Below, in pieces: positions 11,048 to 26,000 of a stretch of 64,000 bases of DNA. Each line of letters begins with the position of its first letter. Position 1 is the first letter of the stretch. This stretch comes from Delphinapterus leucas (Eukaryota > Chordata > Mammalia > Artiodactyla > Monodontidae): the NCBI RefSeq assembly GCF_002288925.2, contig NW_022098043.1, positions 10,675,489-10,739,488 of the forward strand. Reading direction: 5' to 3'. A program made the translations under genes and the position numbers. Under the pieces are notes generated by a model. It was not told where the DNA came from and searched no databases. It saw nothing but the letters and a program-made list of their open reading frames with translations.

Positions 11048-14000
11048 CTGTCACGGAGGCAGTTAGGATGAACAGGGGTCAGAGCCGTGGAAGAGAGGCC
11101 CCTGTCCCTCTTCTAAGGAAGGAAGGCCACTGGGCTTATTGCAAGGGAAAACCCAGCTGCCTCTGTGGTTGGGCTAGACCAGGAAAGACAAGCACAGGGT
11201 ACCCCTCCTCCAAGCCTCTGCTCGGACAGACATCGCCAATCCATCCGAGCAAACTCCACCCCGCTCTGCTTAACCCTCCAGTGACTCCTGATATATTTCT
11301 CAATAGCAAAACAAAAATCTTGCCCAGCTGAGGTCTGCCAACTTCTCTGTTGCGTCCTCTACTGCATTTCTCTTGTCCTGGCCTTCTAGTCTTGTCTGTG
11401 CCATAATCTTGCCTACCTCTACTGGAATGCTCTCTACGCCCGGCTCTGCCATTGGACTTCTGTCCGTTTTTCACATCTTAATTCTAGCATCTCTTCCTCA
11501 AAAGCAGCTTCTCCCACCATTACCCATACCTCCCTACTCCCAGGGCCTATGTAGCCTCCTACTGCATGCCCAGAGGGCCTCACTGGTCTTGTAAAAGAGA
11601 ACCCTGTGCGATTGAACGCGGGGCCTGTGTCCCTGGGGCTCAGAGAAGAGGCCTGCAAGTGTTTAAGGACTTGATGAGCCCAAGTGTCTCAATTCATTCT
11701 AAGCACCTACGTGATGGGGCACAGTGGTGAGAGAAAGGTCAGATGTAGGCCACAGTTGGAAGGCTTGGCCTTAGCAGGGCTCTCGCATATACCCACACCC
11801 CCAAATTCCCAATTCCTGTTCTAAATAGGGTGCTGCCCAGATACATGGACAGGAAGCTGAGCCCATGGTCTCATGGGCTCAGGGAGCTTGCCCATGGTCT
11901 CATGGCCAGCAGACAGCTTTACCCCCTCCACTCTGGTGGAGCCTAGCGTCCCCGTCTGTGAGGTGGGCCCTTGAAGTTGGTCCCTGTTTGTTAGTCCCTG
12001 TTTGGCCCAGCCTGGGCCCCCACCCACCTGCTCCCTGGAGGGGTCTTCTCTAACTGGGGGAGAGAAGGGCTTTCACTTCTCTTCCTCTCAGGCGCCACTG
12101 TCTGCTGGGCCCCGCCTCCGTAGCCTAGCACCGTGTCTGTCAAGAGACTGGCCAGAGTCGGCCAGACTGCCCCCAGCCCCAGCCCGGGGACACCCAGCCA
12201 GCACCCTGCGCCCCTCACCAGGTCAGGGAAGTAAGGCCTCGCGTAGAGTTTCTCGGTCTGCTCGCTGGAGGGGATGTTGGCGATATGCTCCAGGCAGAAG
12301 AGCTGCGGGATGTCGATGATGTCCTGCTCCTCCAGGCCCAGCTCCCTTTTCAGGATACTGCGGTTCAGGTTGATGCACTTCTGCGGGGCGGGAAAGGGCC
12401 GGGAGGGCAGCGAGTTTGTCGGGTACCGGCTACCAGCCCGAAGCAGCTGCATCTCCTCGGCACTGACTGCAGGCGGGGAGCCATGCAGGGCGGGGGGCCG
12501 GCGCTCTGAAGTCGGGGCTCAGAGCAAAGGCCTGGTCTCGAGAGGCCATGATCCCTCAGCTCATCAGCGCCAGGGCAGCCCCTAGTCCTAATTCTGCAGT
12601 AGCATGGGGCCCCTTAGCCCTCAGTCCTGGCCAGAGTGGGGGACCTGGGCAAGGGCAAGAACAGGTCCTCAAAGCCAGGCACTTGCTCCCATCCTTAGGA
12701 AGGGACACCAGCAGTGGACTCCCGGGGCACTTCCCTGCCCAGACCAGCTAACCCCCGATGCCTGAGCATCTCCTAGGTCTTGACATAGGGCTCATGACCT
12801 CACACCCACGGTGCATGTCACCAGGGCTCAGAGATGCTGTTTGGACCCCCACCTGGCTGCTGCCCACCCTGCCGTGCCCGGAGGCCTCCCCTGTTTCAGC
12901 AAAGGTCAGGGCACAGAGCTTGCCTTGGCCGGGAGCCATAAGGACTCAGCGGACCAAGCGATTTTGTGCTGATGGGTGACCTTGGACCTGTCATCGTCCT
13001 TTCTCCAGGCCGTGGCTTCCCCACTAGAAGGTATTTAATTTCTGGAAAATTTGCTTCTCACAGCCTGTGATTCACATTTTAAGGGACCTGAGGTGCTGGG
13101 TGATTCTGACTCTGAGCTGAAGGGCCGCTTCATTCAGAAGTGTTGAGAAGGCCCTGATATGTTCTCTGGTGCCCAGAGCTTCCTAGAGAAGCCAGGGTCG
13201 GGGAGGTCTTCTGTCGGGAGGTTGAGCTACAGCACTGTCTTCGGGTCCAACACTAGGTGACTTGGGGTTCAAACCTGGTTCCCCAGTTCATCGGCTCAGG
13301 CTGGTGGCTTTCTTCTGAGCCTTGCTATCCTCATAGACAAGGTGGGTTTACTTCATAGGGTTATTTTGAGGATTAGAGTAAGGTATCGTGTGTGATGCTT
13401 GGTCATAGTTATTGCTCAGTTAGGGACCCGTTGCCAAGGCGATCCCTGCCTCCCCCTGCCTTTTGGAGAAGGTCCCCAATCCTTGGCCCCTACCTCCACG
13501 TAGGCGTTCTGCTTCCTCATGTTTTCATCAGCCAGAAGTTGATTGATGGTATTGGCCTCCCTCCCTGTAGGAAGGAGGAGAGGGCGGGCAGGCCTGTGGG
13601 CCAGGGGGTGGGCCAAGTGGTCCAGGGCTGGGCAGACTCCAGTCCTGGGCACAGATGACTGGGTATATTCTCTGGCCAGTGATGACGGTGGGTGGCCTGT
13701 CTGGCCTCCAGGGACCCATTCTAGGTCAAACGTCACATGTGGGGACTCAGCAGGGTCCGTGAAAGCGCAGGAGGACTTCCACTGCCACAACCGGCCACTC
13801 GGTCCCGGGTCGGAGGGGAGGAGCCTGGGATCGGGTCTGAGGCGGGCAGCCTGGACCAGGTGAGCAAGTGCCATCGGCCCCCGCTCACCTGGGCACCTCC
13901 ATGCCTTCTGTGTACAGCCTGGCTACCTGCCACGTATGATCTTGCCCGGGTTATTTAACTTTGTTCTTCAGTTGCTCCACTTGGCCATCAGCTGGGGTAA

Positions 14001-17000
14001 CACAAGGTCTTTGGTGTGTGACAGGTGGCTCATACTCAAGGTCGCCTTCCATAAGCCCTCCTAGAACCATGAGATCCTGGGCCCCACCTCAAAATTTGAT
14101 CTGAAATTCTGCATTTCTCACAAGCTCCCAGGTGATACTGAAGCTGGTGGTCCTCAGGCCACACGTCGAGAACTTCACCCCCTCCCCCACACTCCCTTTC
14201 TAGGTTTCCAGAAGGTTTAGAACAGAACTGCTGTGGCACCAGGCCCCACAATCTCTGCTTGTCCACTTACGTCTTCCTGCAGGGTGACCAGGAGACCCTG
14301 AAGTCCCAACACCCAGGTACTTAACCCAACCTTCCCCGAAGACATCCAGACACCAGTGTTGGTAGCATCTGGTTTGTCCCCCACCGCATGGAGCCATCCA
14401 TGTGTTAAGTTCCCCTTTGCATATATTCTGGCAGCCTCTCAGCCATCCCAGAATTTCTGGCTGATCTGCCTGTCCTGTCCTAGTACCACCAGAATTACCC
14501 TGAAAGAGAACAAGATGTTCTAATATGGTACATTTCATGCTTTTATGCTTCCCTAGGATCCTTTTCTATCAGGAAGAACCAAGTAGAAATGGTTCTCTAG
14601 AAAGGACATCTGGGACCAAGGAGCTGCCCTCTATTGCAGAGGGGGGGGGTGTCCCCTTACCATTAGAAAGGAGCTGATCTTTTCTAATCCCTTCAAACAG
14701 ACGTGCGTCTCCATAGCCTTCCTTCTGTTTCTCCTTGAACAGTTTGTAGCAGGAGCTGGGGCTGGCCAGGAGCAGCCAGAAGTCCTGGGAATCAAAGAAC
14801 TAGGGTCAGATTCTAGCTTCCCTTCCAGAAGTTTCTGAAAGAGGGTGGGAGACATCCTCACCAGCCCCCAACACAGACCTTTTTGTCCTCCACCTTGTAC
14901 TGTGCAGGGATGAAGCACATGAACTCATAGGCATGGCCGATCATCAGCCAGTCGGAGAAGAGTTCCACCGGGGCCTGGACTTGCTGGGCGTAGAGGAAGT
15001 CCCGGAGGGTCTTGCTCAGATTCCGGCAGTCCTTGCTAAAGGGAAGATGGAAAGAACAGCCCGTGAGCTGGCATGGCCCAGGTTGGCTGCCAACAACTCG
15101 GTGAGTGCCAGGCTACCTTCGGGTAACTGGCTGCTCTACCCATTGGCTGGTCCATAGGGGGGTGGGGTGGTTATGAAGGATCCCTTACCACTGTAGAGCA
15201 CAGGGAACTATATTCAATACCTTGTGAGAAATCATAATGGAAAAGACTATGAAAAAGAATATGTATACAAGTATAACTGAGTCACTCTGTACAGCAGAAA
15301 TTAACACCACATTGTAAGTCAACTATACTTCCATAGGAATTTTAAAAAGAATCCTTTACTCTGGCTCAACTCAGGACTGAGCCATTGGATTCTGGATAAA
15401 GACTGAACCCTGTATTTCCTGGATTTAGATGAGCGGCCACCAAGAAATCTAGCCACACATCTTGTGGCAGCAACATCATGTTGGGTCAATAGGCCAACCA
15501 AATTTAGCATGCTTCAATTTAAACCCTGGAATCACCACTCAATGAGTGGTTTGTCTGCTCTTTCTACCTCTAGTCTCCTACATGAATCAAAGACTCAGAG
15601 GTCCTGACTTGACCGTTTAAGGTCCAGAGCAGATGACCTGCTGAGTCCTCTGGGAATCAGGTGGGTCCAGGTGAACTACAGGAGTCCCTCCCTTTGGTTT
15701 TAAGGCATCTGGCCACTACCTGGCCTCTTGCCTCACCTGGGGTAAAAGCTGCTGCCAATGAGGATCCTGCCTAGAGGGTATTCTTTCCCTTGGGCCTTGA
15801 CAGGTGGGGACACCATCAGGTTCCCAATGGAATCTATGCTGGCCACCGTATGGTCCTGGGTGCGTTGGGTCATGTAGCCAACCCCAGGGCTCTGGAAGGA
15901 GACCCAGCAGGGGCAGGGTGTTAGGAGGGACAGGCGTTAAGCCTCAGTCTTACCCCATTCCAGACTCAGTAGATTCCCACACCCCTTTCCCCCAGAGGCC
16001 ACCTGGGCCCTCTCCCCTGGCACCCATCACTTCCAGCAGGCACCAGGCCTGAGAGGTTGGACCAAGTTCAGATCAGTCAAACCGAGTCCCCACCAGTGAG
16101 TATTTCATGGGGAAATCGTCGAGCTTGGGGAGCCGAGGGGTGTCAAGGACCAAGGAAGTAGTCTTGTGGGGAGCCTGGGTATAGCAGAAGGCCATCTCAT
16201 CCTGGAGGACACAGGGAAACAAGTTGTGAGTTTCTCTCGCTCCATCAGCTACTTTCCCGCATCCAGTTTTCCAGCCACAAGTGCTCCCTGTACACGGGCC
16301 ACCTCCAGAGAGCAGGTACAGGGAGAAGAACCCCCTTCTCCCTGCCACCTTCTGCTCAGCCCTCAAAACCCTGCGCAGGCATCCCCCCCTTCTTGGGGAT
16401 TTTCCCTGGCCTGTCCTTCTGTTCATCAGGTTTAAAACCTGATGAGCCACCTAAGATTCTTCCTCCACTCGTCTCCTGCACCGAATCCGTGAACAAGCCT
16501 TGTGGGCTTTATTTCCAAAATATGTTCCAAGTGGACTCCTCTCTGGTACTATTCAGGGGAAGCCACCTGGGGAAGACCACCTCTTCCCCCTGTGACTGTC
16601 AGGCCCTCCAATCAGCATCTCTTCTATTCCTGCCCCTTCCTAAGGCTGGCGCTCTATTTCTCAGCCAGAGGGTCTTTTTAAAACCTAAGTCAGGGGCTTC
16701 CCTGGTGGCGCAGTGGTTGAGAGTCCGCCTGCCGATGCAGGGGACGCGGGTTCGTGCCCCGATCCGGGAAGATCCCACATGCCGCGGAGTGGCTGGGCTC
16801 TGAGCCATGGCCGCTGAGCCTGCGCGTCCGGAGCCTGTGCTCCGCAATGGGAGAGGCCACAGCAGTGAGAGGCCCACGTACCGCAAAAACAAACAAACAA
16901 AAAAAAAAACCAAACCTAAGTCAGAACGTTCAACTGCCCTGATTCATACCATTCAATGTCATCTTGTTTGGTTTTGGTTTTGCTGCACCGGTGCGGCTCG

Positions 17001-20000
17001 CGGGCTTTTAGTTCCCCAATCAGGGATCGAACCCGGGGCCTTGGTGGTGAGAGCACAGAGTCTTAACCACTGCACTGCCAGGGAATTCCCCTCGTCTTGC
17101 TTGGGATTGGTTTCTTCTCTTCCTTACCTTTGTGTAAAAGGTCCCCGATAGATAATTTAGCTCTTACCTACCTCTGACAGTAGTTCACTCTGATCTGGCC
17201 ACACCAGCTTTTCTGTTCCTCACATGGTGGATCTTCAGTCGGCTGTTTCTGTGCCTGAAGGGCTCCTACTTCTAATCCACCCCCAACCCCAATCTTTGCA
17301 CGGCCAGCTCCTTGCTTCCCGCGTTTGAAGACGTTCCTGACCACGCAAAGCGCCGAGGTAAATCTAGTAACTCACTATCATATCATTTTCTTGCTTTCAT
17401 GGTACTTAGAGTTCTATCACGGCAAGATCAAGGGCAGAAGTCGGCCCCTTTCTCCTTCATCACTACTACTTAGGTCCTCGTCATTTGTGACTACAGACCA
17501 GACCTCAAAAGACTGGGCTCGACACTTCCTGCTCAGCCAGGGTCAAGCTGGACCCTGGGGCAGTGCCCCGGGCCTGCCAGCCTGTAGCTGGAGGCATCAG
17601 CCCCTCAGACACCTGGGCCTTAGGGTTAGGTGTTCTGTGGTCTCAAACGCGTACATTTTGGAATGGGAGGAGGTTGGACTCTAAGCGTTACCCCTTAGTG
17701 GCTAGGACTTGGGCAAGTCATTTCATCTCAGCCACCACTGACCTCCTAAGAACAAAGCCGCCCCTGGTTACTCTTAGCTCTGCTGGAAGGCTGAACAGAA
17801 GCTGGTGAAGTTTGTTGTATGTGCCACACATGGTGTCTCCCCCACCCCTCCCCCACAGGTGGGGGATTACCTGGAGCCACCTGCCCAGGCGGTTGGGGTC
17901 CTCGTAGACAGATGCCACCTGGATGTTACTTCTCTCGCTTAGCTCCATCACTGTGTTCACGAAGCCCTGGACCTGCAGCTCTCTGCCACGGGAAATAAGC
18001 TGGCTGTAGAAAGGCCTCCAAGGCTCCCCAACTGGTCATGACCTCTCTGTCCCAGGGGAAGGGGGAACCTCCTTCTGGTCAGGAGAAATGCTGCCCCTGC
18101 CCGTGAGGTAAGCAGAGCTGCTGTCCCCCCACTTCATGGAGCTGCAGCTGGTAAGCTCAGGGTGTGCCTTGCCCAGAATCACTTGGTTTAGCTCATGGCA
18201 AAGTCAGGTCAAGAATTGCTAGTGTCTCCTTAAAAAACTAAAAATGGAACTACCATATGACCCATGATTATGGGTCATAATTATGATCATAATTCAAAAA
18301 GATACATACACCCCAATGTTCATTGCAGCACTATTTACAATAGCCAGGACGTGGAAGAAACCACCTCTGTTGTCCCATCAACAGAGGAATGGATAAAGAA
18401 GATGTGGTACATATATGCAATGGAATATTACTCAGCCATAAAGAGAATGAAATAATGCCATTTGCAGCAACATGGATGGACCTAGAGATTGTCATACTGG
18501 GTGAAGTAAGTCAGACAGAGACAAGTATCATGTGATCTCGCTTATATGTGGACTCAAAAAAAAAGGTACAGATGAGCTTATTTACAAAACAGAAGTAGAG
18601 TCGACGGTTGTAGAAAACAAACTTACGGTTACCGGGGGGAGAGGGGAGGAGGGATAAATTGGGATTGACATATACATGTTACTATAAATAAAATAGATAA
18701 CTAATGAAGACCTACTGTAGAGCACAGAGAACTCTACTCAACATTCTGTAATAACCTATACAGGAAAAGAATCTAGAAAAGAATGGATATATGTATGACT
18801 GAATCACTTTGCTGTACACCTAAAACTAACACAAAATTGTAGATCAGCTATACTCCAATAAAAATTTTAAGATTACTAGTGTCAGTCTTCACTCTCGTGT
18901 CCTAAGACCCTGCTTGTCCCTACTCTGCGTCACATTCCACTCCCTGCCCCAGTGATCTAGGAAATGCCCCAGGCTCTCCTGCCTTGATCTACCCAGAGGG
19001 CTGACTCCTCTCACCGCAAGGGGGCTGTACTTTTCTCCCGAGAAGCCAAGAAGCCTAGTGCCCCCTTGAGATGGCCAGCAAGGTTGTCATATTCATATGG
19101 TTGGCAGGGGTGGGTCTTGAGCCCTGAGGTCTTAGTGCCATCACGTAGAGCACCAGGCTCACAGGTCCACAGTGTACATCCATTCCTTGTTGGAGAGAAA
19201 CAGTGATGTTTGGGGCTGATGTTGAGATCACCCATTTTACCAGCAGGTCCTCCTGCGTTGAATGCCAGCAAGGTCACCATGGGGAAGTGTAAAAAATTTG
19301 GATTCTAATCCAGGTCCAAAACTTGAATTGCTATTCCATGCTACCGTTCCAAAGAACCTATTTTTCGATTCTACACAGACAAGACTGCAGGGAACTGGCC
19401 AGCCTGATAAGGTCTGAAACAGTCTGAGATGTGTGCTGGGGGAGGAAGTGTAGCCCCAGTCTTGTACACCATCTGTGGCAAAGCTGGATCAAGCCGTGCC
19501 TGAATACCACCCTTATGGGAGAGTCTTAGAAGATCAGAGTCTCAATAGATGCCTCCTGTGAGTGAACTTCTGTCTTCAGATACAAAAGACAAGAAAGATC
19601 TTATACCTGGATATCAGTTGTCAGCAAAATCCCTCAAGCTCTTCCCTTTTACCTTCTCATTCTGAAGCCTGGCATTCCTCTGTGGACCCAACTTCCTAGC
19701 AGCCCTCCCGTGGAAGAGCTATTTTTCTTCTTTCCCTCCACTGAGTCTGGAGGAGGGATGGACGTACTCCTTGCCATGAGGTGCTACAGCCAGGCCACCG
19801 TGACCTCTTCAGATCCTTGACTTGACAAGGTCTTATTTCTACCCTCCCATCCTAATGGTCACACCACCTCTAAGATCAACTGTCCAGTTCCATCACCTCC
19901 ATCTTCCCTGCTCACTTTGGTCCCTGGGCCAGCAGCTTGATATCACTGTGATGCCTGGCCCTCAACTGCTTTTATTCCCATCACCCCGTGTCTTTTTTCT

Positions 20001-23000
20001 CCTTATCCAACTTTGAGTCTGTGATGCATCATAATAATCATACCCTTATCCTTCCCCTTGGCCTTATCTGCCTGGCAAAACTACAACCCTGCTTAGATTC
20101 AGTTCTACATTTCTTCTTCCCTAGAGCTCGTTACCAAAAATAGTTGGAGAAAAACCACAGTGACGGTCCTCTAAGTTGGCAACTTCAACAGGTCCTTAGC
20201 ACCAGACAGCATCCTACCACTAACAGTTCCTCTAGTCAATTTGCTCCTGGAAAGTGGGTGAGCTGTCCTACCTATTAAGGCCAATGTGACCTGTTCGCTT
20301 TTTCCCCACCAAGTTTCCCCCTTCTCTGCTGGATCACATCCATTAGCATTATTCTTTGCTTCCCTTAAAAAACAGCCTTCCCTTTCCCAAATCCCCTTCA
20401 GACCACTTCTCTGGCGTTTTGCAGAGTACTCCCCTCCCATTCATTCCTTCGACGCAATTGTGACCCCACCACACTCAAACCCACCACTCAGGATCACGCT
20501 CTGCACAGTGGCCTCCATCTTGCCAAACCCAGTGGGCACTTTATTCTCCTCGGAATTTCCCATGGTTGGCCTCTTACCACGTATCACCCTCCCCTCACCT
20601 CCGGGTCTCCGCTCTCCTGGTTTTCATCTGAACTTCTTCCTTCTCAGGCTCCTTTGCTAGGTTCTTGTCTGGAGCCGAGGGTTCGACGGCTCTAGAGCTC
20701 ACTTCTCAGGCATCTTCCCAATATATTCCCTCCTCCTCTGAGCTCAGCTAGGCCTGTGGCTCTGAATACCCACAACGTGCCAGGGCCCCCCCATCTCCAG
20801 CTGCCAGACTTTCCCTTGAGCTCCAGACACTTAGAAACTTAATGGGTGTCTCTAGCTTTATGTCTCTAGAGCCAAAGCACCAATTGACACCCCCCCCCCC
20901 GCCAGGCAGGGGCACCACCATTCATCTCGTTGCATACCCCAAACCCAGGGGACACTCCTGTTTCTTTGCATCCCATCCCTCAGCTAACTTGGGGGCGGGG
21001 GAGCCTACCTTCCAAGCAATCCTGAATCTAACCACTGCGCTCCCACCGCCCCGGCCCGAGCCATGGCTGCGTCTGGCCCACGTGATCTCAATGGCTGAAC
21101 TGGTTCCTTTTATTTGTACCTCTGGTTTTCCACGTGGCCGGAGTGGTTGTGCAGGACCCTGGATGGTTTCCCACGGGTTTTACCTGCCACAGTCTTTTCT
21201 CCCCTCCTCCAGCCGCATAGCTAGAGATCGTTCCTGGCCTCCCTGCCGTTAGGTGTGGCCTGCGCCTCTTCAGGCCATTGGCACGTGAGCAGAGCAATTC
21301 AGGAGCCTTCCAGACTCCAGCAGCAACAAATGGGGGTGGCTTTGCCCGGACTTTGGCTCTTCCCCTTTCCTAGGGGCCAGGCCTCAGAAGTGCCTGTGCT
21401 CAGCCTCCATCATAAAGATGAAGCTGCGGCCTCAGGGGAAAGCATTATCACAGCCTGAAAGGAACCAGGGCCCCTGACTGCCACTGTGGGCATCTAGGTG
21501 GGAGAAAGTTGACTTTAAACCACTGTCTGGGGGTCCGTTACAGTCCCGGAGGCTTCGCCCTAATACGCTGAGGCCCTGCTCACCTTGCCCTGTCGCCCCT
21601 CCCCCTCCTCCTGCCTGCTCTCTCCTGGTTCTGCAGGCTTCCCTGCTGTCCCTATAACAATCTCATCCTTACCCCTCCATCCTTTTCCCTGGCTTTATAG
21701 CCCTGGATCCTACCTGAAACCATGCTGTTTGTCCGTCTCCCCTTAAGACCAGAGGGGGGCTGCCGTGGTCACGGCTCCAGCCCTAGCCTTGTAAGTATCC
21801 AAACAAGCATTGGGTGGCTGCCTCAGGTGGAAGGATTTCACATTCCTGGTGAGAAGTCTAATCATCTTTACCCACCCCGCCGACAGACAGGAGAGCCAGC
21901 CAGTTATAGAAACGACCCGGCCCAGGCAGCCTGAGGGTTTCTTACCTGCACAGGTATACCTCTAGAGGCATCTGGGTGCTGGAGACAAAGACGCAAGGAG
22001 CTACCCGGAACACCACGGTGTCTTTGTACACCACGGTCTCTGGAATCGACTGCGATGTAAGACGAGGTGCTGCTGGTGACCTGGTTCCCCGTCCACCTTC
22101 TCCCCCTCCCCCCACCGGGCCTCCAGCTGCTCAGCCCAGCCCACCTCCACGCCCTTACCTGTCCTCTACCCGAAGGTGACATGACACCCTAGCTCCACCC
22201 ACTGTGCTCCCATTTTCTGCCCAGCTGTGACAGGTCTCCCTTCCCCCACAGTCCCTGCTCTGAGGGCTGCTCTTCTACCCGGGGATGTACCAGGTCTTGA
22301 GACTCTTCCACCAGGGAGGCCGAGTAGGAAATCAAGCCCGAGAAGCTGGCGGATGGGAACTCTAAGGCTTCAACGTAGAAGGTTTCCTCCAAGTCATCCT
22401 CGACGGGGGCCAAGTTGTAGGTGTGCTGGTCAGGCCCCAGCACCAACTCGAAGGTGCTAGAGCTGTCTTCTAGGAAGGAGAGAAGGATAGACCGGCTGCT
22501 GAAGGAGCCTGGTGCCCATAACCACACCCAATGGCACGTTCCTCAGGTCAGAAGTCGGGCCGGGAGTCCCAGGAGAGCTGGGGTCAAGACGGCTTTTCGG
22601 CCCCTAGGTTCCTGGTGTTTAGGGCTTAGTGGACAGCAGGGGTTTGTTCACAAACGGGGGCCAGTTACTCACTCTTCAAAGACCGGTCGGGAGCCGGGAC
22701 TCAGATAAAAACACCTGCCTTCAAGAGGTGAAGGCTCATGGTGGTTCTACGCTTTGGCCAGACTTGGGGAGAATGTCGTAAGCCTTCAAGGTGAGAAGCT
22801 GTACAGAGATGGGCTTGGAAGCCTCACCCAAAAAGTCCGACACAAGCTGCGGCCATGGCCTGCTTCACCGGCCCCTTGCTCTGGGTTGCAACACAGTGAT
22901 CACCCGAGGGGGGCTGTGGCTCACCTCGCAGACTGGCTCCAGGCGGTTCTGCAGAAGAACCTCGTCGCAAGGGCTAGGGGTGGTGGCTGCAGGCTTGGCC

Positions 23001-26000
23001 TTAGCGGGTGGCAGGGCCAGCTGGACAGCCCCAGCGCTGGGGATGTACCTATGCGGCCTCCTGCTTCTAGTCTGCCTGGAGGCTTCCTCGCTTGCCCTGA
23101 GCTAGACCTTGAGGGGGCGAGACCAGATGACCACCCCTTGCGTCCCTGCAGGGCCCCCGCCCAGGGTTCGCAACAGGCGTGCTTGGCGTGCTGTGGGGCT
23201 GGACAGTGACTGCCCACCACCTGGTCTCCCTCCAGCTGCCGGGGGCCTTCTCTCGTATCTAGTCGCTTGCGCTTAAGCACAGTTAACGTTTCTTGTGGAC
23301 TTACTACCTGCCGGCACCTGGGGTCGGGGCTCGGACTCGTTTGCGGCCTCACCATCCTTTGGGGCAGGTGCTGTAACGATCACCCCCACTATACAGAAAA
23401 GGAGGCCAGGAGGACCAGCCACAACACAGTTACCTTTACCCAGAAGGCCCTTTCTGCCTTCGCTCAGCTTGGCTTAACCTGAGCTCTCACCACCTCCACT
23501 CCCCAAGCCCCTGCTTGGAACTTGGCTGTCTGTCCATCTGCCCTAGGCTTTGAGGGCAGGTAATATCCTTATCCTTCTAGAGCAGGAGCACCAGGGCACA
23601 GAGGAAACACTCCCTTGAACTGTGCTCCTTTTTTCTACCTTCTATGTACCCCTGGGCTTAGAGGTAGGGCAGGTGCCCTTTGATCTTCGATGGCACTTCT
23701 AGACCATCTCTTCATTCCTCAAGACTCCTATCCCTTTGAGGGACACGCTATCAGATAATGCCACCTGCCCGCTTCCTCGCTGTACCTGACTACCACCCTT
23801 ACCATCCTCCGTGGATTGTTCTAGAACTGGTTTGTCTCCACCACTAGGGTGCTGGGTACCATTTACACCATAGACCAGACCATCCAGTCTGCTTCTGCGA
23901 CCTTATTTCAATGAACTTGAGTTCTGCATCATCTTAGACGCCAATGTCAAGGCTCATGGCTCGGATACCACCTCCAAGACAGAGCTGGCATCTCTTCTTT
24001 CAGTCTTTCCAGCTCATCTACAGTCTCATCCCAGCCCCAAACCTTTCTACACAGCCGATTCCCACCCTCCACCCTCACTCCCCTTTGCACCCTCCTCACG
24101 TTCCAAGACCCATTACCTGACCCACTACCCTGCACACGCCGTCAGCTCCCACACCAAGACCTCAACCCTGGCATTCAAGCAGCTGGAGAAAGCCACACTT
24201 TCTAGATCTTTTTAGATCTTTCCTAAAAGAAAGATCTTTTAGGATATGATCAAACCTCAGAGGGGGCCTCCGCTGTACTTGGAAACACTATTTTGTGGCC
24301 ATTAACTCTCCCTCTTCCCATATTCTGAGTACTGTGTATCCATTCCTATAATTTTCTCCTGAAATCTATTTCACCACCTCTGTTGGATGGGTCCCATCTG
24401 CACATGGATATGCTGTGTTCTACCATCTTCAGATACTGTTCCCCACCCCCACCCCATGCCCCACCCAGTTATTACCGCCACATACTTCCCTTTATGGCAG
24501 ACTCCTTCCATGGTCTATGTTCACTGTGCCTGCCCATTTTACTCTTTTTTTTTGGCTGCACTGCACAACTTGTGGGATCTTAGTTCCCTCAGGGATTGAA
24601 GCTGGGCCACCGCAGTGAAAGTGCTGAGTCCTAGCCACTGGACCTCCAGGGAACTCCCTACTCTTGTTTATCCCCACTGTTCTTCTTATCCCCACTGTTC
24701 TTATCAAGGTCACTAATGACCAGCTTTGAAAACCAACTTTCCCACTGATCTGGGCATCTTAGTCACTCAACAGCACTGGTCATAGTTGATCACTGCTTTC
24801 ATGCAAGTGTTTTCCTTTTTTTCCTCGAACCTTATGCTCTGGCTTTCAATTTCTCCGGAAATTTCTTAAATTCCTTTGCTCTATCTTTTAGACTATGGCT
24901 CTCCAACTTCAGCTCAACTCAGCTTCACGTGGAGGATATATTAACACAGTGTGCTGTGTTGCCCTACCCTAAATTTTTGAATACTTTAAAAGGCAGGTAG
25001 GTAGCTTGAAGTATGGCATCTTGGGCGGGTACACACATCCCTGGCCTCCTGAGCAGGCTCCAAGGCCCATCCAGCCCAGCCCACCTCAGAGTTGCCTGGA
25101 CATAGTTGGGTTTCATAGGACCAGAACAGCCCTCATGGCCTGAACCAGGCCTAGAGCCACAGTTTCTAAGGCTTATTTCTAGCCCACATGTCAAAGGACC
25201 ACATACAACCTGGGCTGCCTTTTCTGCTAGTCCCAGGTCACTTCCAATCCAGCTGTGACCTAGGTCTGCAGAAGAGATGGAACAGCCGCCTCGGAGCTGA
25301 GGCCCCCGAGCATGGGCAAGGAGGGAGCTGCGGCACGCTCCCCCACGCTGGACACAGAGATGGCCCATTGCAAACCACATGCTCCCCAGTTGCCCAGCTG
25401 GGGCTAGACTTGGCTTTTAAAGAAAGTAGCGAAGAGTTAAATCTTAATTGAGAGGCACTGAATACTGAATTCGTTTAGGGAAATCCAAAGACTTGTCTGT
25501 TGAAGGGTATTTTGCTGGAGTTGGGCACATCCACTGTCTAAGCCAGCAGCCCTCCCCGCTTTCATTTGTAGAATAGGGACATGTCACCTGCCTGCCACAC
25601 GGTATCTGGGCTGTGTGGTACCTGGGCTGGATGTGCTAGCATAGCTGCCACTCTGGCTTCCCAGCCTCTGAATTCTCAAAACCTAATACAGCCAAGTCTC
25701 GGTTAAGAAACAGATGGATTCGCGTGGCAGGAATACTCGGGAGAAGACACTAATCTATACAAGGCTATAGCCACCATTTCATCTAATGCCCACCTCTCTT
25801 CATCCAGCTATGAAACTCCTGTAGGAGAGGCACGATCATCGCCCCCACTGGGGAAAGTGGCTTGGAGGTACAATGACTCACCCACGTGTACAGACTTACT
25901 CCATGGTGAAGGTGGCAGCCAGAGGATCCCAGGGACACAAGTCCGGCTGTAATAGACCCTGACCTGTTGCTCTCGGTCCCCAGCTGGCTTCTGACGGGGA

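Larger units (their letters stand above)
13565..16093. other. PADI6: PADI6 introns 13 to 10
   Basis: 13565-14660 holds a MER5-like fragment (14055-14165). 15036-15736 holds an L1 3' end (15183-15347). The remaining introns are short and unique. Confidence 0.55.
17983..21945. other. PADI6: PADI6 intron 8
   Basis: About 4 kb holding the L1 at 18221-18873 and L2-type sequence over about 19800-21050. I see no extra coding exon in it. Confidence 0.6.

Noticed and set aside
16694..16770. tRNA-like sequence with A/B box at SINE heads
   Set aside because: These are tRNA-derived SINE heads, not tRNA genes: no cloverleaf or anticodon arm supported.
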